DNA of 64,000 bases from Lachancea thermotolerans CBS 6340 (Eukaryota; Ascomycota; Saccharomycetes; Saccharomycetales; Saccharomycetaceae), in the NCBI RefSeq assembly GCF_000142805.1, contig NC_013083.1, positions 930,001 through 994,000 on the forward strand, read 5' to 3'. Positions 56,837 through 64,000 of this stretch are shown piece by piece (within the stretch, counting starts at the first letter, position 1; the number at the start of each line of letters is the position of its first letter). The notes under the pieces are model-generated. The model was given only the letters and a program-made list of their open reading frames with translations. It was not told where the DNA came from and searched no databases. Made by a program: the position numbers and the translations under genes.

Positions 56837-59311
56837 TCAAAAAAGCCACGTGACGAACCTCGTTACCTTCTCACGTAGTGAATTCGTGTACTCCCGATGT
56901 TCAGTCCAAATCATGCGGTCCATTTCCCTTCTTCCGCTATCTAGGTCGAGCTGATCAAGTCTTTGTAATTTAGATGTTCCGAAAACCTTGTAACCAAGGT
57001 AGCATATCGTAAAGAACATAAGACCACCATATGAGGAAAAGAACATCTTAGTATTCCAGAAGCCATGAAGAAAGTTCGAAAATCCCATCAATACAACAAT
57101 CAGAAACGAGCCTATCAAACCATAGCATGCCACATAAGGTTGAAAGGGCGACCTGTATGGAAATGATGGATCGTCTCTTGATATGATATCAGTTCTTTTT
57201 CTCAAAGCGTAGTAGAAGCGTAGAAAGGAAACATTGAGACCCAGCCATATTATAGATATCGTTGCGCCCGAAATGTTTGCTAAGGCCTGAAATATTTCCA
57301 GCGAACGTGAATTTATAGTAAGGTACGCCAAAGCACCAAAAAGTCCCGAAAATAGTACTGCAACATAAGGAACACCATTGCGAGAGCATAGTTTGAAAAC
57401 CGCAGGAGCCTTTTCTTGGGTAGCCATTGAATAGAGTGTCCTGCTGGATGCGTATAATGACGAGAATTCCGATGTTACACCAAAGACCACGAGAATGGCA
57501 TTGAAAACAGAGGAAAAAGTACAGAGCCCAAAACTCTCCAATGCAAGAACCCACGGACTTTGGCTTCCATTACTAAAGTCAGTAGAACTAAAAATCACAT
57601 TTTTGTTGCAGGTCTCGTCGATCTGCCAATTTGTATTAAACGCGTGAAGTAAAACAGTAGTCGGCGATTGGGTAGCAGCTGTGTAATACCTCAAAAGCCT
57701 CGAGTCTCCACTGTAAACATTCAAACTGACCACGAAAATCGAGAGAAGATACAAAGTGATGATTGTAGTGAAAGTCCTTTTTGTCGCTGAAGGAAGTGAC
57801 TTTCTTGGGTTTGCCGCCTCACCACAGGCCACGAAGCCCAGCTCAATACCACTGAAAGAGAACGAGGAGACAACAATAACAACCAGCACAGAAAGAAATC
57901 TCCCTTTCGCGCCCGATATTCCTTTTTTGCTACCACTCCCAATATCCCGTAGGTCAAAGGTTGGCCTAAAAAGCCCATATGTCAAGTTCTCTGGTGACTT
58001 TGAAGCATCCCAAAATCTGAAGCCAACTGCTGGGTGATGGTGGCGTCCTGCGCCTGCATTCAAAACAATCATTGCAAAAATCATCATGGCAGCAACCAGA
58101 ATCTTGAAGAAAGTAAAACCATAAGTCAACTCGGCTAAAATTCGGACGTCCAGTAAGTTTCCCAAAACCGCAATAATAAGAAAGAATGTCACAAACCCGA
58201 CAGTGGCGCCTCTTTGGTCGCGCATGTTCTCATAATAGCTGAGCATGAAATTGCTCGCTACGATTTGGTTTGCGAAAGTTATGGCGTAAGTGAGCCAATA
58301 AGACCACCCAAGCGCGAATCCGAATGCATCCTCGACAAAGCGTGACGCCAATCCAGAGAATCCAGAAGATATTGGGATAAGGGCAGCAATTTCAGTAAAT
58401 GACAGCATAGTAGCCAAAGCTACACTTCCACAAATGGAGAATCCAAGAACAAAACCAAATGGGCCGGCTATAGAAAGGGCTTTGCCAGAGTTGAGAAACA
58501 GGCCAACGCCCATCGTGGCCCCGGTAGCGATCATCTGAATATGGCGAATGCCCAGCTTTCTTTGCACGGAGTATTGTTCCTCTCCTATTCCGTGAGGGAA
58601 TATGCTTAATCGTCTTAGTATTGAATGTGTTCTTTCGGGACGTTTTACAGCTAGCCCTGGCTGATATTCATAAGATTGAGCAGGAATGCGTTCATCAATG
58701 ATCCCGTCATGGTTCTTTTCAAGGTCAATTATCTGAGTGTCCGAAGTTCCGGTTCTTGATAGTGAGTTCTTGAATAAAGACGGCAGGGACTTCTGTGGGG
58801 ATCCCACGATTTTCTGTAGCCGCTGCCGCGCCCTAGATGGTTTAATGTTTGATTGAGAAGCATCGTCACCAGCCACAAAGTTAGAGTACAGAACATCCGA
58901 ACCAAATACTTCGAGAGGTTCTCTTCCTTTGTTCTGAATGAGGCTCTCCATTTTTTTTCGCAGCAGGTATTCTCTCTCAACTTTCCTATTGTATGCTTGA
59001 AAATCAACAGACTCTTCTTCAACCTCAGGCTCTAAGTAGGCTCTGTACTGTAACGCCATCATTCTTCTATCGATTTCTTCGCTCAAGTAGAACTTCTGGC
59101 CTCCTAGCTGTGCTTTATAATCGTCGAGTTCGTGGCCCTTGAAGCTCGATAAAAGCTCCTTTAGATAATTTGTATCAGAGCTTTTTCTGTCATCATTTGT
59201 GTTTTTGCTTCCTAAAGTGTGAGATTCATCGGCAGAACAGGACGCGTTCTCATCGCTGCTTATGTGGAGGTTGTCGGGAAAAAGGTTGGGTATTGGATTA
59301 GCCCCAGCCAT
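56837..59311 (-). CDS. SSY1: Plasma-membrane amino-acid sensor Ssy1
   Basis: Sensor of the SPS pathway, a non-transporting member of the amino acid permease family that detects external amino acids and triggers Ptr3/Ssy5 to activate Stp1/Stp2. 824 residues (852 in S. cerevisiae). The long hydrophilic N-terminal domain (about 1-250), diagnostic for Ssy1 and absent from permeases, has YLKELLSSFKGHELDDYKAQ and a helical charged part. The permease core (about 252-800) starts RKLGIRHIQMIATGATMGVG and has about twelve membrane segments with GFVLGFSICG, SFSFSGIELGFVACGEA and PYVAVLFSGLFG. The frame opens from a TTG at 59350; ATG 59311 chosen. It corresponds to YDR160W. Confidence 0.93.
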   Translation of the reverse strand: MAGANPIPNLFPDNLHISSDENASCSADESHTLGSKNTNDDRKSSDTNYLKELLSSFKGHELDDYKAQLGGQKFYLSEEIDRRMMALQYRAYLEPEVEEESVDFQAYNRKVEREYLLRKKMESLIQNKGREPLEVFGSDVLYSNFVAGDDASQSNIKPSRARQRLQKIVGSPQKSLPSLFKNSLSRTGTSDTQIIDLEKNHDGIIDERIPAQSYEYQPGLAVKRPERTHSILRRLSIFPHGIGEEQYSVQRKLGIRHIQMIATGATMGVGLFLNSGKALSIAGPFGFVLGFSICGSVALATMLSFTEIAALIPISSGFSGLASRFVEDAFGFALGWSYWLTYAITFANQIVASNFMLSYYENMRDQRGATVGFVTFFLIIAVLGNLLDVRILAELTYGFTFFKILVAAMMIFAMIVLNAGAGRHHHPAVGFRFWDASKSPENLTYGLFRPTFDLRDIGSGSKKGISGAKGRFLSVLVVIVVSSFSFSGIELGFVACGEAANPRKSLPSATKRTFTTIITLYLLSIFVVSLNVYSGDSRLLRYYTAATQSPTTVLLHAFNTNWQIDETCNKNVIFSSTDFSNGSQSPWVLALESFGLCTFSSVFNAILVVFGVTSEFSSLYASSRTLYSMATQEKAPAVFKLCSRNGVPYVAVLFSGLFGALAYLTINSRSLEIFQALANISGATISIIWLGLNVSFLRFYYALRKRTDIISRDDPSFPYRSPFQPYVACYGLIGSFLIVVLMGFSNFLHGFWNTKMFFSSYGGLMFFTICYLGYKVFGTSKLQRLDQLDLDSGRREMDRMIWTEHREYTNSLREKVTRFVTWLF

Positions 59312-59840
59312 ATCCTTTATTTGAGCACACTTGCAGACTGTCGATAACAAGAAATGAAGTATTTAGGAAATAGCACATGTAGGCTCACTTGTAGCTTGTT
59401 CCAGGAAGCTTTGCCAGTTTGGTTATGGCTGTCACCTAAATCTCCATTTGCTAGTGATTTTAAAGTTGATAACTGATATACCGCCGGAGAGAAATAGTTG
59501 AGCTATAGTAATAGACACGTGATTTGATCGCTTCGGTTAACAGACACTAGCATATGAAGACACTTTAATCAGAAGCGGGTGGACCATTGTTGGACTGTTA
59601 TGTGAGCTGCTGCTTGGCTAAGGTTCAGGAGTTCGCAGACCCTTGTTGTTCCCCAGAAACACTTTTCATTGATGAACAAAATTTTTAAGCAATTATAAAT
59701 AAGCACAAAGACAGTACCTTGTTTCGTCTTCCTGTAAAGACGCATGTTGGCGCTTTCTATTAAATATGTCCTTATTTTCTGAAGTATATAAAACTCAAAT
59801 ATCTAACCAACACGTAATATACACAACAATTTCATATTGT
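59312..59840. other. SSY1 promoter and NHA1 3' region
   Basis: 529 bases between two minus-strand genes, with one CACGTG near 59517. No gene or structured element recognised. Confidence 0.5.
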
Positions 59841-62800
59841 TTATTGTTTGCGGAAGGGGCGCGACAAAGCGCTTTTGACTTTGTTAGATGGTCCACTGCT
59901 CTCGGCATTCTGCGTTTCTCTGTTTCCAGGAACAAACTCTTCATCATCTTCACGTCTTGGCGCTGACACGTGACCAAGTGCCGTTAATCTTCTTGCCCTT
60001 TCAATAGCGGTTTCGGGCTCCTCATCGCTGAATCCTTCGTCAGTATAAGATCCGTCCTCGGAGCCGTCATAATCGCTAGCGCTTTCAGGTTCATCGTCTA
60101 TGGCTCTTTCAGATTCTTCGTCTGAGCTGCCATCTTCTTCGCTCTCTTCTTCCTCATCTTCAGATGAGCCCACGTCCATAGCACCGGAGGTTGGAACTGG
60201 AGTGAGACGGCGGTCGCGGATCTTGGCAACAGAGCTTTGCGGCTGGGCTACATCGCCCTGTGCTGAGCTACCACTTGTGTTTTCTGAAGGGGCACGGCTA
60301 GAGCCCTTAGAAAGGCCAACTGCAGAGAGTGCCTTTGCTACTACACCCGTAGGCTTACGCTTGGGCGCTGGCTTCGCGCCGGCTTCTGCATGTGGATTGA
60401 TTTTATATCTTCTCAAAACGTCACCGTCATCATTTTCAATGATTAGTTGGTCATCAATTTTGTATGCAAAGTATCTCTTATTAGCTTGCTCATCGACAAG
60501 CGTTTGTCTCCTCATGCGTGGAGGTGTGAGCGCTCTCTTCAGCGAATTGATACTGTAAGAACGAGAGCGGCTTTTGCGGTCTTGAGGTGTAGTGCTGTCA
60601 GGGCCCTCTTCTTCGTCCCTTGGCTTACGGTTCAGCTCTGCCTGATCTATAATTTCACCGTCCTTATTTTCGACAATGATCTTGTTGCCCTCTGTATAGG
60701 CAACAGCCCCCTCCTCTTCATCTCTCTTAGCTTCCATGTCTTTTCTCAATTTCTCCAAGTCGCGAGCGTAGCTGTCCATGGATGCCGCAGACGCTGCTTG
60801 CGACTCCCTGTCAAGTTTTTCTTCGTCAAAGTTGGAGGATGAGGTAGTAGTCGTGCCCTGGTTGGGTGACTGACCTTCCAATGAGTTGCTCGGGCTTGGC
60901 TCTGGTTTGCTTTTTTGTGACTGGTGGCCAAGTGATTCTGTGTCAACCTTTTCACCATGAGAAATAGCATCAAGGCGATTGATGGTATGAGAAGCCTCCG
61001 AGGGGTCCATAACATCAACCAACTCGAGTGGTTCCTCGATGGTGCCTTCTTCGGTCTCGGCATCCGTCCCAGTGGCCTCTGCGTCTATGTCTGTAGCATC
61101 TGATGCATCATCGTCGTGATGGAGTTCGGCGCTTAGAGCAAAAGCGGCGGCTTGGGCTTCCTTCTCGCGCTGTAGCCGCTCACTATCCAGGTTTTCAGAG
61201 TCCTCGCCGTTTCCTCCATTGTTGGTGCGTGACCTAAACAAATCTTTCTTTATTCTGTTTCTCAGCTTTCTCCGCTTTCTCTTCATGCCTCCTGCAGGTT
61301 TAGCAGGCACGCCACTAGTCTCGACAGTTTCTTGGCGTGCAAGAGTTTCTGGTGAAGCCTTGGTATCGATTCTCTGCAAAGAAAATGAACGTCCGGATTT
61401 ATCCAGCGAGGGCAGTCTTTGCATCCATGAGTTGCCTTTGCCATTAGTGGTATGTGTGGTGAATGATTTCGTCAAAGTTATGGTGTTCAAATGACGACCC
61501 AGTGTTATGACGGCAACGGAAGATCCGTGCACAATAATGGAAACAACAATGAAGAAGCAAGTCATAGGCCATATCAATGCAATCAGCCTCCAATATTCAG
61601 AGCCTTTCTCCGGCAATTGCTTGAGCGGCGTTTCTTCGCCTGTCGCATGCCCTTCAAGTTCAGAACGTGCCAAGATAGCGGCAAACACGGCACCGACACC
61701 AATAGGACCAAAGTGACCCACGAATAAAGCCTCTCTCCATGATTTAATGTCTGGAATAAAGGCTTTGAAAGCCAGAACAGCTGGGATTCTACGGAGTACG
61801 ATTACCACGATAGCGAGGATAACCAATCTCCATGCGTTAGTGCCAATCTCTGGATCGTTAAATTGCTGCCATGGGATAATGGCGCCAAAGTACACAAAGT
61901 AAGCGAGATTCAAAAGTAAATCTATAATAGTCGAAATCTCACTTTCCTTCGTTTTCTTGGAGAACCATCCGTCCCACGCGAAGGCTGTTCCTGCCGCGAA
62001 AGAAACTAGCAAGTCGTCAACACTCAACATGGAGCCAAAACCGGCACAGATGAAGGCCAGCACCACATAGAAGGCCAGAAACGACTCACGATCTATCAGC
62101 TTTTTCTCTTCCGCGAATTTGATTGCTCTTCGCCCGGTGTACCCGATGAACGCGCCCAATATGCATCCGAAGAGACACTCGTAAAGTATGGTGACGCAGA
62201 TCCAGTCTTTGACAATCTCCCCGCCGTGCCCGCTGTGAAACAGAAGGTTCAAGGAGAGATAGATGAAGGGGAACGCCATACCGTCGTTGCAGCCACTTTC
62301 CGCGGTAAGCAGGTTTCTCAAGTGGCCGGGGACACGCTGCGCAAACTTACCGGATACCACAGATTGCGCCAGGATCGGATCCGTCGCCGTGACGCACGAC
62401 GCCACCAGCAGTGCCTCGGGGAAGCTCACGTGTGGGATAACAATCCACACAAACAGCGCGAGGATGAGCCAGCCCGCGGTCATCACCGGCAGCAGCAGCA
62501 TCGTCACCGACAGCCAGTGCTTCAGCATGTACTTCTTGGGCAGTTCCACGGCAACCGCAAAAATCTGCAGACACAGCACGATTCTTGTGATCTCGAGCGT
62601 GATCGAGTCTGTGTTTCCCCATTCGATCGGGTTGAACCAGTCCAGGCAGTGCGGTCCGACGATCAGCCCGAACACTACCGCCACGGTCGACTCGCCGATG
62701 TATAATTTCTCCTTTGCGAAAAGCGACACCAGCGAAAAAATCGCCGAGAACACTCCGACGCACGCGTAGGCTACATGCGACTTGGTCACCTATTATGCTT

Positions 62801-62941
62801 TAAAGTTAGTACTCGTGTTTCCAGATTCCGTCTGCTTCCGCTGTTTGCTGCCTCCGTGACGGCGCCACAAACACATCTCCTCTCGCTTGGCTCCATTCTG
62901 CCAGCACTCTAACATACTTCTAGGTGACTCCAAACGGCCAT
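59841..62941 (-). CDS. NHA1: Plasma-membrane Na+,K+/H+ antiporter Nha1, spliced
   Basis: Exports Na+ and K+ in exchange for protons and helps set cytosolic pH and salt tolerance. Two exons: 62918-62941 and 59841-62789, giving 990 residues (985 in S. cerevisiae). The spliced start MAVWSHLEVTKSHVAYACVG matches S. cerevisiae MAIWEQLEVSKAHVAYACVG; exon 2 alone has no ATG at this place. About twelve membrane segments occupy residues 15-440, with the transport-site motif TATDPILAQSVVSGKFAQRVPGHLR and the following SGCNDGMAFPF containing the family's conserved Asp residues. The long cytosolic tail (about 440-990) is conserved only in patches: TKSFTTHTTNG, NKIIVENKDGEI, DDQLIIENDDGDVLRRYKINPH, and an acidic stretch near 880-940. 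It corresponds to YLR138W. Confidence 0.95.
62790..62917 (-). other. NHA1: Intron in NHA1
   Basis: 128-base intron between codons 8 and 9. The donor is GTATGT (62917-62912), the branch point a perfect TACTAAC (62811-62805) and the acceptor TAG ending at 62790. The joined protein restores the conserved N-terminus. Confidence 0.94.
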
Positions 62942-63341
62942 CTTCCTGTTTGACCTTGCAACTTTTGAGCAAGCCACTAAAGTTACTCGGAAAGCTTTTT
63001 GTCCAAGTAAGGACCCCGACTGCTTTTAAGTGCAAAAGCCTCTTCTGTTTTTTTCTTATCCCCCGTAGCTACTTGCAAAAACGCTTGTTGCTGGACCCTT
63101 TGATGAACTGCGGGTAACACAACCGGTCTGCGGCGGAAGCACTTTATTGGTAGTCAGGGGAGACGATGACACATATCGCCGGTGGAAAATAGGCGCCAAT
63201 GCCACGAGCTGTGGAACGCGGCGATGCCGGGACAGGGAAGTAAGATTAAGTTATAGGATATATTCACTTGAGTGTTTATTCAGGTCCAAAAATTAGCGGT
63301 TGAGTGCTTAAATTGGGTGTATTTGTGGGAGGCAGAAGGCC
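62942..63341. other. NHA1 promoter region
   Basis: 400 bases between the NHA1 start and the 3' end of the next minus-strand gene. No clear motif seen. Confidence 0.5.
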
Positions 63342-64000
63342 TCAACGTCTGTTTAGCTTCTTCTTTACGGACGCAATGAGATCTCTGAGCTCCACTACGC
63401 TGGACGAAGCGTCGCGGACTGGTGCTGCTGGCGATCCAGCCGACGGTAGAACCCTGGCGGACGGAGTGGAGTATGGTGACTCGAATGTGACGTTGGAAAT
63501 GCCGCTTGTGTTTGCAGCGCCCGGGTAACAGCGCGCGGACGAGCCTAGCGAAGGCGTAGCGGGTAGCACTGCGGCGGCGGTGGCGGCGGTGGTGTCGTCT
63601 TGGTTGCGCGAGTAGGACGGCGTCGCGTCAGCAGGCAGCGGGAGCGCAGCGTCAGCGGGGGCCGGGCCGGGCTCGCGGGCCAGGCGGGCCTTAGCGGCCA
63701 GGTGCGACGGCACCGAGGGCACAGAGTAGGACGAGGTGCGCTTGACGAAGGGTCGCACCGCCAGCGGTGTTTTAAACCTGTTTCCGTGGGACTCGGACAG
63801 CAGAACAGGCAGTTTTCGCATGCGCGTGCGGGGCGAGGCCGCTATGTGGGACTGCAGGTATGCATACGTGTTGTTACGGTTCCGCTCCTGCTCATGCTTC
63901 CTCCGCTCCTGTTCCAGCGCGCTGCACAGCTTTTCGTCGATGTCTCGGGAGGAGCGGTACGCACTCGTGCTCGCGGAAGGGCTCTTCAGCCGCAAAGATC
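63342..64000 (-). CDS. C-terminal part of a gene cut by the window edge; SAC3 expected by order
   Basis: 218 codons up to a TGA at 63344-63342; the frame runs off the right edge. It has a charged helix (DIDEKLCSALEQERRKHEQE), a basic segment with few acids, and a disordered Ala/Pro/Ser-rich stretch, then a short terminal helix (VVELRDLIASVKKKLNRR). I do not recognise it directly. Gene order and strand predict SAC3 (YDR159W), the TREX-2 mRNA export scaffold of about 1300 residues, next to SSY1 and NHA1. Composition is GC-rich (GCG, GCC, CCG codons), unlike the neighbouring genes. Confidence 0.55.
   Translation of the reverse strand, partial: SLRLKSPSASTSAYRSSRDIDEKLCSALEQERRKHEQERNRNNTYAYLQSHIAASPRTRMRKLPVLLSESHGNRFKTPLAVRPFVKRTSSYSVPSVPSHLAAKARLAREPGPAPADAALPLPADATPSYSRNQDDTTAATAAAVLPATPSLGSSARCYPGAANTSGISNVTFESPYSTPSARVLPSAGSPAAPVRDASSSVVELRDLIASVKKKLNRR

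Overview
This is a stretch of nuclear chromosome from a budding yeast of the family Saccharomycetaceae that never went through the whole-genome duplication; a Lachancea-like species is my best guess. Evidence: compact, mostly intronless genes with standard genetic code, Saccharomyces cerevisiae orthologues throughout, yeast splice signals (TACTAAC branch points), and, most tellingly, a single gene row in which S. cerevisiae chromosome XII genes (YLR153C to YLR138W) and chromosome IV genes (YDR169C to YDR159W) are zipped together in order, every one with the strand expected. In S. cerevisiae these two rows sit on different duplicated chromosomes. The genus is inferred from base composition and protein similarity, not proven.

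Layout. Positions 82-8645 hold PEX14, NUT1/MED5 and INO80, the order of S. cerevisiae YGL153W-YGL150C. From 8646 to 14285 comes a loose zone: 1.5 kb without a gene but with stem-loops and RRPE/PAC-like motifs, a sugar-porter gene of unknown substrate (10157-11875), and a 2.4 kb gap whose middle is a GC-rich island. From 14286 on lies the zipped block: ACS2, YLR152C, PCD1, STM1, STB3, a small ORF, YLR149C, CDC37, TAF10, PEP3, SMD3, SEC5, a small coiled-coil ORF, TRM82, SPE4, RMP1, ACF2, SEC1, one unrecognised nuclear-looking gene, DPH6, PUT1, RRN5, SLS1, CWC15, NBP2, ACL4, SSY1, NHA1, and the 3' part of a gene cut by the right edge (SAC3 expected by order).

Three genes carry an intron close to the start codon that I could reconstruct from sequence plus homology: STM1 (after 6 coding bases), NHA1 (after 24) and SEC1 (after 31). 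The S. cerevisiae versions are, as far as I know, intronless. Several naive longest-frame starts are not ATG; I moved those genes to the first ATG that agrees with the S. cerevisiae protein (PEX14, NUT1, PEP3, TRM82, RMP1, PCD1, SLS1, CWC15, NBP2, ACL4, SSY1).

Functions are ordinary housekeeping: ribosome biogenesis and preservation (TRM82, RRN5, ACL4, STM1, RMP1, and the RRPE-binding factor STB3), transcription (NUT1, INO80, TAF10), splicing (SMD3, CWC15), secretion and vacuole (SEC1, SEC5, PEP3), metabolism (ACS2, PUT1, SPE4, PCD1), and membrane transport or sensing (SSY1, NHA1, YLR152C, the sugar porter). Ribosome-biogenesis promoters here show recognisable PAC and RRPE motifs, most strikingly six tandem CTCAT units upstream of TRM82. 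I found no mobile element, tRNA, rRNA, centromere or CRISPR. I see no clearly new biological system; the best leads are the introns, two hairpin-rich intergenic segments that could be non-coding RNAs, the GC island, and a few small or unrecognised genes.
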